Positions 24,284-31,770 of a stretch of DNA of 60,478 bases are shown here, one piece after another. Both the position numbers and the translations under genes were made by a program. Within the stretch, counting starts at the first letter, position 1. Each line of letters opens with the position of its first letter. The notes below the pieces were generated by a model. The model made no database searches. It was not told the origin of the DNA and worked only from the letters and a program-made list of their open reading frames with translations. Origin of the DNA: an uncultured Agitococcus sp. (GTDB lineage: Bacteria; Pseudomonadota; Gammaproteobacteria; Pseudomonadales; Moraxellaceae); assembly GCF_937920075.1 (NCBI RefSeq), contig NZ_CALETI010000172.1, positions 1 to 60,478 of the forward strand, in the 5' to 3' direction.

Positions 24284-25447
24284 ATGATGAAGCTGTGTTT
24301 GTATCTTGGCATGAGCTGTTATTTATTAACTTGTGCATCATCGGTGTGGGCATGGAATAAAGACTATCAAACCGAATATGTATTGGGTGATAGCGATAGT
24401 CGATTAACCGCCAAACAACAGGCTTTAAAGCAAATTCAATTACAAGCCATGCAAGAGGCAGGCACGTATATACAAGGTCAAACACAATTGCTTAATGACA
24501 AGTTGGATGAAAAAATCAACCAAGTCAGTGCGGCAATTGTTAAATTACAGGTATTAACCGAGCACTTTGAGTTAACCGCAACAGGACAGCAAAAGTTGCG
24601 GTTAATGGCTCGTGCTAATGTTGATGAGTCCGTATTACAACAGCGAGTTCAAGCCTTGCAACAGGAGACTAATCAGGCAAAACAACAACAACCAATTTTA
24701 ACGGCGATTCAACAAGAGCAACAAAAGCTAATGTTGGATAATCAATTATTACGTCGACAGCTACAGGTATTAAGTCAACAAGGGCAATTACCCGCAAATA
24801 TTTCGCCCATACCAACCGAACAAAAAGACTTATCTTTATGGTTAATGGCTTTACAAGCTCAATGGCAACAAACAGCTCTCACTAGCAAATTGTTGACAAA
24901 TGCCGATGGCACAAACCAAATAAAGATTGATTGGCGTTTGAGTTTAAAAGCAGATACGCCATTAGCACAATTATGCCAACGCTGGACATGTCAGTTAGGG
25001 TATGCCTATAAAGCTAATCTGGATGATGCTTGGGTAACACCTTTACATCAGCAATTATTTCGGCCTTTTAGTCGAATTGTACATATTGATGATAAATATA
25101 TTAGTCATTGGCAAATTTTAACGGTTCAGGCTTATCCACCTCAACCTTTGACTGAGCAAGAACTAGCTTTTATTCAACAATATCAAGTTCAAGTATATAA
25201 AAATATAGGACAAAAAATTTTAACAATTCCTTTAGTCAAATATGATGCTGCTCAAGGCACATTGGTGATTCGTATGCAAGGTATGGTGATGAGTGATAAC
25301 CTAATCACCTATGATCCGCAGTCAAGACAAGGAAATTTATTGTGTGCGGTTAAGTTGCCTAAACAATGCAGTGCATTAGAGATAGAGTCTTTGGGTAAAG
25401 ATAATGGTCAGATGTCGGTTGCTAAAAGAGTGATTGATTCATATTAG
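24284..25447 (+). CDS. Secreted coiled-coil protein, function unknown
   Basis: The 387-residue protein has a signal peptide ending about V-W-A-W. Residues 30-115 carry an A-K-Q-Q-A-L-K-Q-I-Q-L-Q-A-M-Q-E-A-G pattern like the N-terminal domain of FlgT/LPP20-type proteins, then a glutamine-rich coiled coil (about 120-170), and a C-terminal domain that has a W-x-C-Q-L-G-Y-A-Y core. I cannot name it. GAGGT precedes ATG 24284. It probably forms an operon with the lipoprotein upstream. No flagellar gene is seen nearby. Confidence 0.7.
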   Translation: MMKLCLYLGMSCYLLTCASSVWAWNKDYQTEYVLGDSDSRLTAKQQALKQIQLQAMQEAGTYIQGQTQLLNDKLDEKINQVSAAIVKLQVLTEHFELTATGQQKLRLMARANVDESVLQQRVQALQQETNQAKQQQPILTAIQQEQQKLMLDNQLLRRQLQVLSQQGQLPANISPIPTEQKDLSLWLMALQAQWQQTALTSKLLTNADGTNQIKIDWRLSLKADTPLAQLCQRWTCQLGYAYKANLDDAWVTPLHQQLFRPFSRIVHIDDKYISHWQILTVQAYPPQPLTEQELAFIQQYQVQVYKNIGQKILTIPLVKYDAAQGTLVIRMQGMVMSDNLITYDPQSRQGNLLCAVKLPKQCSALEIESLGKDNGQMSVAKRVIDSY

Positions 25448-25448
25448 T

Positions 25449-25475
25449 AGCGAAGTTTAGTTAACTTCGCTCTTT
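25449..25475. terminator. Hairpin between convergent genes
   Basis: AGCGAAGTT (25449-25457) and AACTTCGCT (25463-25471) form a 9-bp stem with a 5-nt loop, followed by a short CTTTC. It lies between the secreted coiled-coil gene and hisF and may stop transcription from the left. Confidence 0.6.
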
Positions 25476-25480
25476 CGGGT

Positions 25481-26251
25481 TTAAATCTCTCTCATCACAA
25501 TCCCTTGCTCACGCAAAAACGCTTTTGCTTGAGGCACGGTGTATTCGCCAAAGTGGAAAATACTGGCAGCTAACACCGCATCAGCACGCCCTTGCAAAAT
25601 ACCATCGGCCAAATGCTGCAAATTACCCACACCACCTGATGCAATGACTGGTACATTGACGGCATCACTCACTGCACGTACAACGCCTAAGTCATAGCCA
25701 TTTTTAGTGCCATCAGCATCCATACTGGTTAATAAAATTTCACCCGCCCCATAGTTGGCCATTTTTACCGCCCATTCAACAGCATTAATGCCTGTCGGTT
25801 TACGGCCACCGTGGGTAAAAATTTCCCAACGGCCATCGGCAACTTTTTTGGCATCAATGGCAACCACAATACATTGTGAGCCAAAACGCTCAGCCGCTTC
25901 ACGGACAAAATCAGGGTTAGTCACTGCTGCGGAGTTAATACTGACCTTATCAGCACCTGCATTGAGTAAATTACGAATATCTTCCAACTTGCGAATGCCA
26001 CCACCCACTGTTAACGGCACAAACACTTCGGAAGCCATGCGTTCAACGGTTTTTAAGGTCGTGTCACGGCCTTCATGGCTGGCGGTAATATCCAAAAAGG
26101 TAATTTCGTCTGCACCTTGTTGGTCATAGCGTTTGGCCACTTCAACAGGGTCACCAGCATCACGAATATCTAAAAACTGGACACCTTTGACCACACGGCC
26201 TTTATCAACATCTAAACAAGGAATAATACGTTTGGCGAGAGTCATAAGCAT
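25481..26251 (-). CDS. hisF: Imidazole glycerol phosphate synthase, cyclase subunit
   Basis: HisF joins with HisH to turn PRFAR and ammonia into imidazole glycerol phosphate and AICAR in histidine synthesis. The 256-residue (beta/alpha)8 barrel has the catalytic aspartate in I-P-C-L-D-V-D-K-G-R-V-V-K-G-V and the second one in L-T-S-M-D-A-D-G-T-K-N-G-Y-D. Both ATG 26251 and ATG 26245 (MTLAKR) are possible; GGAG/AGG lies near both. It is the last gene of hisB-hisH-hisA-hisF on the minus strand. Confidence 0.97.
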   Translation of the reverse strand: MLMTLAKRIIPCLDVDKGRVVKGVQFLDIRDAGDPVEVAKRYDQQGADEITFLDITASHEGRDTTLKTVERMASEVFVPLTVGGGIRKLEDIRNLLNAGADKVSINSAAVTNPDFVREAAERFGSQCIVVAIDAKKVADGRWEIFTHGGRKPTGINAVEWAVKMANYGAGEILLTSMDADGTKNGYDLGVVRAVSDAVNVPVIASGGVGNLQHLADGILQGRADAVLAASIFHFGEYTVPQAKAFLREQGIVMREI

Positions 26252-26256
26252 ACCTA

Positions 26257-26291
26257 CTCCCTCTCCCTATGGGAGAGGGCTGGGGAGAGGG
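26257..26291. repeat. CCCTCTCC-type palindromic repeat (family D) between hisA and hisF
   Basis: TCCCTCTCCCTATGGGAGAGG followed by GCTGGGGAGAGGG. It shares its core with 31231-31261 and 45570-45604. Confidence 0.75.
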
Positions 26292-26297
26292 TTAAAG

Positions 26298-27029
26298 TTA
26301 TTCAGCATCCGCTAATTGTTGGGCTTCAGCAACGTTAATCGTACCTTCATAAATAGCACGACCTGTAATTGCACCAATTACGCCATCATGCGCAACGGTT
26401 TTTAAGCGGCGAATATCATCTAAGTTAGTCACCCCACCTGATGCAATGACAGGTAAACCACTGGCGCGTGCTAAAGCCGCAGTTGCTTGTACGTTAACAC
26501 CTTGCATCATGCCGTCACGAGCAATATCGGTGTAAACAATGGCACTAACACCCGCTTGAGCAAAGTTTTTAGCGAGGTCTTCTGCTTTTACTTGAGAAAC
26601 TTCAGCCCAACCATCCGTTGCCACCCAACCATCTTTGGCATCAATGCCAACAATGATACGACCATGAAACTCACGACAAGCATCAACAACAAATTGAGGC
26701 TCTTTAACGGCTTTAGTGCCAATAATGACCCACGTAACACCCGCTTTAATATAAGATTCAATCGTTTCTAATGAGCGAATACCCCCACCAATTTGAATTG
26801 GCAGCGCAGGATGTTTTTTAGCAATGGCTTTCACCACTTCGCTGTGAATAGGCGTGCCTGCAAAAGCACCATTTAAATCAACGAGGTGCAAACGACGTGC
26901 GCCTTGTTCTACCCAATGTGTGGCCATGCCAACAGGATCATCGGAAAACACGGTGTTATCTTCCATACGGCCTTGTTGTAAACGTACACACTTACCATCT
27001 TTAAGGTCAATTGCAGGGATAATTAACAT
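26298..27029 (-). CDS. hisA: ProFAR isomerase
   Basis: HisA isomerises ProFAR to PRFAR in histidine synthesis. The 243-residue barrel has I-I-P-A-I-D-L-K-D-G-K-C-V-R-L-Q-Q-G with the first catalytic aspartate and Y-T-D-I-A-R-D-G-M-M-Q-G-V-N with the second, plus the phosphate-binding G-G-I-R-S and A-S-G-G-V-T. GAGAA lies before ATG. It is separated from hisH by a family A repeat and from hisF by a family D repeat. Confidence 0.97.
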   Translation of the reverse strand: MLIIPAIDLKDGKCVRLQQGRMEDNTVFSDDPVGMATHWVEQGARRLHLVDLNGAFAGTPIHSEVVKAIAKKHPALPIQIGGGIRSLETIESYIKAGVTWVIIGTKAVKEPQFVVDACREFHGRIIVGIDAKDGWVATDGWAEVSQVKAEDLAKNFAQAGVSAIVYTDIARDGMMQGVNVQATAALARASGLPVIASGGVTNLDDIRRLKTVAHDGVIGAITGRAIYEGTINVAEAQQLADAE

Positions 27030-27062
27030 AAAATTCTCAATTTAATGTTGGCGGTGGTTAAT

Positions 27063-27138
27063 GGCTTCGACTCCGCTCAGCCAACTTCGTTCCCTGAGCG
27101 GAGTCGAATAAGGGCGTTCTCTGAGCGGAGTCGAAGAG
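27063..27138. repeat. TTCGACT-family repeat (family A), triple unit, between hisH and hisA
   Basis: It holds GGCTTCGACTCCGCTCAG once and CTGAGCGGAGTCGAA twice (27094-27108 and 27121-27135), i.e. one left arm and two right arms. It lies just outside the stop of hisH. Confidence 0.8.
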
Positions 27139-27771
27139 CTAAACACGCCATTCAACAAAGTTTTTTAACAACTGTAAGCCCATTTTTTGGCTTTTTTCAG
27201 GGTGAAACTGTACGGCAAATAAGTTGTCGTGGCTAATGGCAGTGGTAAAGTCCAAACCATAATGACTACGGCCAGCAATTAATTGGCTATCAGCAACGTC
27301 GACATAAAAACTATGAACAAAGTAAAAACGGCTGTTTTGGGGAATATCTCGCCATAACGCATGATCAATAGTATGGTTTACTTCATTCCAACCCATGTGT
27401 GGCACTTTTAAGCGTTGGCCATTTTCAACCAAATCATTGCCAAAAAATTTAACCTTACCGTTAAACATTGCCAAACAATCAACACCGCCATTTTCTTCGG
27501 AGTGTTCCATTAAGGCTTGCATACCCACACAAATGGCTAACACTGGTTTTTGGCTGGCTGCTTCACGTACCTCAGCATCAACACCAACCGCTTTCATGCC
27601 TGCCATACAATCACGCATTGCGCCCACACCCGGAAACACCACACGGTCAGCCGCACGCACTAAAGCAGGGTCATGGGTAATAATGACTTTACTTGCGCCA
27701 ACGTGTTCTAAGGCTTTGGCGACAGAGTGCAAATTACCCATGCCATAATCTAAAACAGCCACCGTGGTCAT
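27139..27771 (-). CDS. hisH: Imidazole glycerol phosphate synthase, glutamine amidotransferase subunit
   Basis: The 210-residue class I glutamine amidotransferase supplies ammonia to HisF. It has the oxyanion strand V-F-P-G-V-G-A-M, the nucleophile cysteine in L-A-I-C-V-G-M-Q-A-L, and the catalytic histidine and glutamate in A-V-Q-F-H-P-E-K-S-Q. Its ATG shares one base with the hisB TAA stop, indicating translational coupling. Confidence 0.97.
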   Translation of the reverse strand: MTTVAVLDYGMGNLHSVAKALEHVGASKVIITHDPALVRAADRVVFPGVGAMRDCMAGMKAVGVDAEVREAASQKPVLAICVGMQALMEHSEENGGVDCLAMFNGKVKFFGNDLVENGQRLKVPHMGWNEVNHTIDHALWRDIPQNSRFYFVHSFYVDVADSQLIAGRSHYGLDFTTAISHDNLFAVQFHPEKSQKMGLQLLKNFVEWRV

Positions 27772-28364
27772 TATAAGCTACCTTTGGTTGAGGGCATTTG
27801 ACCAGCCATACGTGGGTCTAACTCAGCAGCCATACGCAAAGCGCGGGCAAAGGCTTTAAAAATACTTTCAATTTGGTGATGAGTGTTGCGACCACGAATG
27901 TTATCGACATGAATGCCAATGTTTGCGTGATTGACAAAGCCTTGAAAAAATTCATAAAACAAATCAACGTCAAAGCCACCCACACTGGCGCGGGTAAATT
28001 CGACATTAAAGTCAAGGTGTGGACGGCCTGCAATGTCAATCACAACACGCGATAAGGCTTCATCTAAAGGTACATAAGCATGACCGACACGACGAATACC
28101 TTTTTTGTCGCCAATCGCTTTGGCAAAGGCTTGCCCAAGGGTAATGCCACAATCTTCGGCACTGTGATGATCATCAATGTCAGTATCACCCTGACAAGTT
28201 ATGTTAATATCAATTAGCCCGTGACGAACAATTTGATCTAACATATGGTCTAAAAAGGGCATACCTGTGTTAAGTTGGCCTTGACCTGTACCATCAAGAT
28301 TGATACTTGCGGTAATTTGGGTTTCTTTGGTATTACGAACCACTTCAGCTTGGCGCGCTGTCAT
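27771..28364 (-). CDS. hisB: Imidazoleglycerol-phosphate dehydratase
   Basis: HisB dehydrates imidazole glycerol phosphate. The monofunctional 197-residue form lacks the histidinol-phosphatase domain found in enterobacteria. Metal-binding motifs are intact: F-L-D-H-M-L-D-Q-I-x-R-H-G, D-D-H-H-S-A-E-D-C-G-I, F-V-N-H-A-N-I-G-I-H and N-x-H-H-Q-I-E-S-I-F-K-A. I chose ATG 28364 (MTARQAEVV); an in-frame GTG at 28394 would lie upstream of the transcription start predicted from the TATAAT box. It is the first gene of the his cluster here. Confidence 0.95.
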   Translation of the reverse strand: MTARQAEVVRNTKETQITASINLDGTGQGQLNTGMPFLDHMLDQIVRHGLIDINITCQGDTDIDDHHSAEDCGITLGQAFAKAIGDKKGIRRVGHAYVPLDEALSRVVIDIAGRPHLDFNVEFTRASVGGFDVDLFYEFFQGFVNHANIGIHVDNIRGRNTHHQIESIFKAFARALRMAAELDPRMAGQMPSTKGSL

Positions 28365-28396
28365 CTTATTTGCCTTTGCTAAAATAACAAACACTA

Positions 28397-28402
28397 ATTA
28401 TA
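28397..28402 (-). promoter_or_regulatory. Candidate -10 box of the hisB promoter
   Basis: TATAAT reads perfectly on the minus strand, with transcription expected to start near 28390. A clear -35 is missing (CTAACA at about the right distance). This position favours the ATG at 28364 for hisB. Confidence 0.5.
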
Positions 28403-28491
28403 ACGTGCTTAGGCGAATGATGTTAGTTTTTTGAGTGGTGTGATTAACACATTTTACTGAAGGCTTGTATTGAGTAAAGTCGCGGTGTTTT

Positions 28492-28542
28492 CCCTTCGAC
28501 TACGCTCAGGGAGCATAGTCGCGTTGGTTGAGCGAAGTCGAA
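28492..28542. repeat. TTCGACT-family repeat (family A)
   Basis: CCCTTCGACTACGCTCAGG ... GGTTGAGCGAAGTCGAAA, 51 bp, upstream of the GNAT gene. The flank ACGCATAAGTTCT (28549-28561) resembles a decayed family B end. Confidence 0.75.
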
Positions 28543-28579
28543 ACCAAACGCATAAGTTCTAAAAAAGAGAGTTAAAAAT

Positions 28580-28969
28580 ATGCCAGTGATAGTCAGTGCA
28601 GAACAACAGTTAAGTCCTGAGTTAAGTCAACATTTAGCAAAGTTATATGATAGTAGTCCTGAATTTAGCAATGGCGAAGCAGCGATTGCTAAAGCAAATG
28701 AGGTCTTAGCCAATCAAGGTTTGGTATATATTGGCTGGTTTAATAATCGACCTGTTGCATCAATGATGGCTAGCGGTGCAGCAAATAACCGCTTATTGCA
28801 TAATATTGTTGTCCATCCTGCGAATCGTGGGCGTGGTATTGCTGATCGTTTAATGGCCGAAACCTGTCGTTTGGAACGAGAAAAAGGCGCAACACATTTT
28901 GTTGCAGGATGCACCGCGATTGCACGTTTATTGCGTATTGATGCAGCACGCTTGCAAAAAGAAAAATAA
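28580..28969 (+). CDS. GNAT-family protein, PanZ-like
   Basis: The 129-residue protein has the GNAT acetyl-CoA-binding motif N-I-V-V-H-P-A-N-R-G-R-G-I-A-D-R-L-M-A-E. The opening MPVIV and L-A-K-L-Y-D-S-S-P-E-F resemble acetyl-CoA-sensing PanZ (PanM) proteins of the Moraxellaceae, which promote maturation and feedback control of aspartate decarboxylase PanD in pantothenate synthesis; that specific role is inference. GAGAG precedes ATG. A hairpin terminator follows and then tRNA-Phe. Confidence 0.75.
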   Translation: MPVIVSAEQQLSPELSQHLAKLYDSSPEFSNGEAAIAKANEVLANQGLVYIGWFNNRPVASMMASGAANNRLLHNIVVHPANRGRGIADRLMAETCRLEREKGATHFVAGCTAIARLLRIDAARLQKEK

Positions 28970-28980
28970 TTAGCTTGTTT

Positions 28981-29005
28981 AATAAGCAAATAACGCTTAT
29001 TTTTT
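28981..29005 (+). terminator. Intrinsic terminator after the GNAT gene
   Basis: AATAAGC (28981-28987) and GCTTATT (28995-29001) form a stem with a 7-nt loop and are followed by a T-run. Confidence 0.7.
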
Positions 29006-29024
29006 AGTAAGTTGACAAAAAGCC

Positions 29025-29053
29025 TTGACGATAGTCGGGCTTTGCGTTTTAAT
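29025..29053 (+). promoter_or_regulatory. Promoter of tRNA-Phe
   Basis: TTGACG (29025-29030), a 17-bp spacer and TTTAAT (29048-29053). The following ACGCGCC is GC-rich like the discriminator of stringently controlled stable-RNA promoters. Transcription would start near 29060, about 9 nt before the mature tRNA. A second TTGACA at 29012 has no matching -10. Confidence 0.65.
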
Positions 29054-29068
29054 ACGCGCCTCTGTCGT

Positions 29069-29144
<76 letters not shown>

Positions 29145-29153
29145 TGAATTCAA

Positions 29154-29184
29154 AAAAAGCCTTGCAGCAATGCAAGGCTTTTTT
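29154..29184 (+). terminator. Intrinsic terminator after tRNA-Phe
   Basis: AAAAAGCCTTGCA / TGCAAGGCTTTTT, 13-bp stem with a GCAA tetraloop and T-run, 9 nt after the CCA end. Confidence 0.92.
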
Positions 29185-29231
29185 ATTGCCTAGAGAAAAA
29201 TAAAAACCCGCATAGAGCGGGTTGATTGTGG

Positions 29232-30119
29232 TTAGTTGGCTAATGGTTTGTGTTTATTGTTTTCAGTGGAGACTTTATCACTTTTCCAACCCGGCCCTTT
29301 CACAAACACTCGAAAGTCATAACCACTCGCTTTAAAATCTTTGAACATATCAGCCCATTCATGCACTTGTAAGAAAAATGGATTAAGTGAATGAGGTTGG
29401 CGTTCAGTTAAGCCATAAGTAATGTTGCCTGCTTTTTCTTCGGGAACAAAAGTACCAAACAATTTATCCCAAATAATCAATACGCCACCAAAGTTAGTAT
29501 CAATTTGTGCTGGTTGACTGCCATGATGGACACGATGATGAGATGGTGTATTTAAAATAAAACCAAACTTGTCTAATGGGCTGCGCGTTTCGGTGTGTAA
29601 AAAGAATTGATAAGCTAAGTTTAATTCAATGGCAATCGTCACCCAGTTTTTATCAAAACCGACTAAAGCCACAGGAACCCACCAAAATAACCATGCGCCA
29701 TTAAATACCATGGTAAAGTTTTGGCGTAGAGCGGTTGAATAATTCATCCGTTCAGCCGAATGATGAGTGACGTGTGACGTCCAAAACCAACGTACTTTGT
29801 GCATCATAAAATGACATAAATAAAAGCTGGCATCGACCACCAAAAAAATCAAAATAAGGCTAAAAATGCCATGCACAGGTTTATATTGAAAACCAAATTG
29901 ATATACCCAATCAAAAAACACCCGAATAAATAAAGCAACAGCAATACCATCCACAATTTTGTAGTTAGCACCCATCACCATATTGGTAATCGTTTCTTTA
30001 AACGAGTACATTTCAGGACGGCCTTTTTTGTGCCAATAGTATGCTTCAGCAGCAATGACACTAATAAATAATCCACCAAACAAGACGATAAACATTAAGG
30101 CATGAACAACATCAGACAT
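29232..30119 (-). CDS. Sterol desaturase / fatty acid hydroxylase family membrane protein
   Basis: The 295-residue protein has four to five membrane segments and the histidine clusters of the di-iron hydroxylase family: H-F-M-M-H-K, H-V-T-H-H-S-A-E-R-M-N-Y-S, and H-R-V-H-H-G. These ligate two irons for oxygen-dependent hydroxylation or desaturation of a lipid substrate. The substrate is unknown; the H-H-S-A-E-R-M-N spacing is shared with alkylglycerol-monooxygenase-like members. GAGGG precedes ATG. It is divergent from an AraC regulator that probably controls it. Confidence 0.9.
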   Translation of the reverse strand: MSDVVHALMFIVLFGGLFISVIAAEAYYWHKKGRPEMYSFKETITNMVMGANYKIVDGIAVALFIRVFFDWVYQFGFQYKPVHGIFSLILIFLVVDASFYLCHFMMHKVRWFWTSHVTHHSAERMNYSTALRQNFTMVFNGAWLFWWVPVALVGFDKNWVTIAIELNLAYQFFLHTETRSPLDKFGFILNTPSHHRVHHGSQPAQIDTNFGGVLIIWDKLFGTFVPEEKAGNITYGLTERQPHSLNPFFLQVHEWADMFKDFKASGYDFRVFVKGPGWKSDKVSTENNKHKPLAN

Positions 30120-30146
30120 GACTTGAACCCTCTAAGCTTTATTATT

Positions 30147-30162
30147 TGGCACTTTAGTGCCA
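30147..30162. promoter_or_regulatory. Perfect 16-bp palindrome upstream of the desaturase-like gene
   Basis: TGGCACTTTAGTGCCA is fully self-complementary except for the 2-nt centre. It lies 28 bp upstream of the minus-strand ATG and could be an operator. Confidence 0.5.
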
Positions 30163-30205
30163 CTTGATGAGGTGTATTTTGCCGTTTGTTTGTTATACTG
30201 TATTG

Positions 30206-30239
30206 ACAGTATTCGCCATGTTTTTAACAGTAATCGCCA
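30206..30239 (+). promoter_or_regulatory. Tandem AraC-type half-sites
   Basis: ACAGTATTCGCCA (30206-30218) and ACAGTAATCGCCA (30227-30239) repeat directly with a 21-bp period, two helical turns, as is typical for AraC-family monomer pairs. The first copy also forms a dyad TACTGT-ATTG-ACAGTA (30197-30212). Confidence 0.65.
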
Positions 30240-30252
30240 ATAAGAGGGCTGT

Positions 30253-31260
30253 ATGCAAGGTATTTATGTCGCTAGTGATTTGGCCAATTTATTACGTGCC
30301 TATTTAGATAAATATCAGATTGATGCGCCCAGTATTCGTCATCAATTAGCCGCATGGCCGCCTCATGCCCAAATGCCCATGAAAGTATGGTGGCAATTGT
30401 TAGAGGAAATGCAAACGTTATTACACGAGCCAGCTTTAGGGGTAAAAATTGGCCAATGTGTGCAACCACAACATACGGGTGTATTGGCGTATTTGATTAT
30501 GCACTGTGCAACCTTGGGTGAGGCTTTGTTGCATTTTCAACGTTTTCAAAAGCTATTGCACAATATGTCAGACGTATTATTAACCAGTCATCAGCAAGCC
30601 CTAAAATTGAGTTGGGATTTGAGTTTAGGCGCATCAACCCAATTGTCTGATGAAGTGTTTATGAGTGGTTTAATTACTTTTGTTAAGCAGATGGTGCAAG
30701 GCATGGGGCTGCAACCTGTGGCTTTACATTTTATGCATCCTGCGCCTTGTGATCCTCAGTTATATCAAGAGTTGATTGGCTGTCCTGTATTTTTTAATGC
30801 CAAACAGGTGTCGATTGATATTCCACTCGAAGCATTGAATTTAACGATTAATAGCCAAAATCCTTATTTGTTAGAACTGTTGGCTAAACAAGCTGAGGCA
30901 TTAATTGACCAATCTGCTCATGATGATTTGTTATTAGAAACGATACGCCGTTTTTGTGCTGAGCGATTACATCAACATGTGCCTACTTTGGATGAAGTAG
31001 CAAGCACCTTAAATTTATCAACACGCACTTTGCATCGGCGTTTGGCAGACAGAGGCTTAAATTTTCATCATTTATTAGCCGAAACCCGTTTTCGTTTGGC
31101 TAAACATTATTTGTCTGACCCCCGTTTACAGCTCAATCAAATTGCTTTGTTATTGGGCTATTCCGAGCAAAGTGCGTTTACCCGCGCATTTAGTGCATGG
31201 GCAGGCATTTCACCCCAACGTTTTAGAACTAGGTCTCCCTTTGGGAGAGGGTTGGGGTGA
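30253..31260 (+). CDS. AraC-family transcriptional regulator
   Basis: The 335-residue protein has the N-terminal Arabinose_bd-type domain of OruR/MmsR-like regulators (G-V-K-I-G-Q-C-V-Q-P-Q-H-T-G-V-L-A-Y-L) and a C-terminal double helix-turn-helix (T-L-D-E-V-A-S-T-L-N-L-S-T-R-T-L-H-R-R-L and I-A-L-L-L-G-Y-S-E-Q-S-A-F-T-R-A-F-x-x-W-x-G). GAGGG precedes ATG. Its last residues SPFGRGLG are translated from a family D repeat. It faces the sterol-desaturase-like gene and two tandem half-sites lie just upstream. Confidence 0.92.
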   Translation: MQGIYVASDLANLLRAYLDKYQIDAPSIRHQLAAWPPHAQMPMKVWWQLLEEMQTLLHEPALGVKIGQCVQPQHTGVLAYLIMHCATLGEALLHFQRFQKLLHNMSDVLLTSHQQALKLSWDLSLGASTQLSDEVFMSGLITFVKQMVQGMGLQPVALHFMHPAPCDPQLYQELIGCPVFFNAKQVSIDIPLEALNLTINSQNPYLLELLAKQAEALIDQSAHDDLLLETIRRFCAERLHQHVPTLDEVASTLNLSTRTLHRRLADRGLNFHHLLAETRFRLAKHYLSDPRLQLNQIALLLGYSEQSAFTRAFSAWAGISPQRFRTRSPFGRGLG

Positions 31261-31261
31261 G
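31231..31261. repeat. Family D repeat forming the end of the AraC gene
   Basis: GGTCTCCCTTTGGGAGAGGG then TTGGGGTGAG. The TGA stop of the AraC gene lies in it. Confidence 0.75.
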
Positions 31262-31266
31262 AAAAG

Positions 31267-31770
31267 TTATTTCACATGACTAGGCAATGGGGGTGGGCTG
31301 TGACTAGATTTGGGTTTTGGTGGACGTGCTTTGAGTTGTAAGGCTTGAACCAAGGTTTTTTGGATATCTTCACAACGTTTAACGTCAGTATCCAAACTTT
31401 GATACAACATGCCTTGGGTATCTTCTAACACCACATGACATAAATCATATTTAGGGTTAGGGGTAACAGCATCGACATATTTTAATTGGTGTGCTTGAAA
31501 AGTTTGTTGATAAACATCAGGCACAGCTAAGGTAATGGTGACTTGTTGGCCTTGTAAGCTGAGTTGATAAAACATAGTGCTTAAATTAAAGGTGCTAAAT
31601 GTTGCTGTTGCGGTTAATAACAACACCGCTAAAGCAACCATAATCCATTTAGAAATGCCAAAAACTTTATAAACCAATAAACACACTAAGAGTGTTAAGA
31701 GCGTACTAATTGCCAAAATGGGATAAATAGATTGGGCAATTTGTTCAGCACTACCAAAAATAAACATCAT
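31267..31770 (-). CDS. Small membrane protein coupled to the methyltransferase gene, unknown function
   Basis: I do not recognise this 167-residue protein. It has two hydrophobic segments (about residues 15-35 and 42-62), then a soluble domain with two cysteines (C-H-V-V-L-E-D and K-R-C-E-D-I) that could pair in the periplasm, and a proline- and lysine-rich tail ending P-P-P-L-P-S-H-V-K. The start overlaps the methyltransferase stop by ATGA, so it is probably co-translated with it; a second ATG follows immediately. Confidence 0.7.
   Translation of the reverse strand: MMFIFGSAEQIAQSIYPILAISTLLTLLVCLLVYKVFGISKWIMVALAVLLLTATATFSTFNLSTMFYQLSLQGQQVTITLAVPDVYQQTFQAHQLKYVDAVTPNPKYDLCHVVLEDTQGMLYQSLDTDVKRCEDIQKTLVQALQLKARPPKPKSSHSPPPLPSHVK

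Noticed and set aside
24284..25447. Calling the gene flgT
   Set aside because: Only the N-terminal helical pattern is similar, the rest does not fit, and no flagellar genes are present.
28365..28394. GTG start for hisB at 28394
   Set aside because: It would lie upstream of the transcription start expected from TATAAT at 28402-28397; ATG 28364 fits the family better.
30147..30162. TGGCAC as a sigma-54 -24 element
   Set aside because: The GC expected at -12 is one base too close and the sequence is a perfect palindrome, so an operator is more likely.
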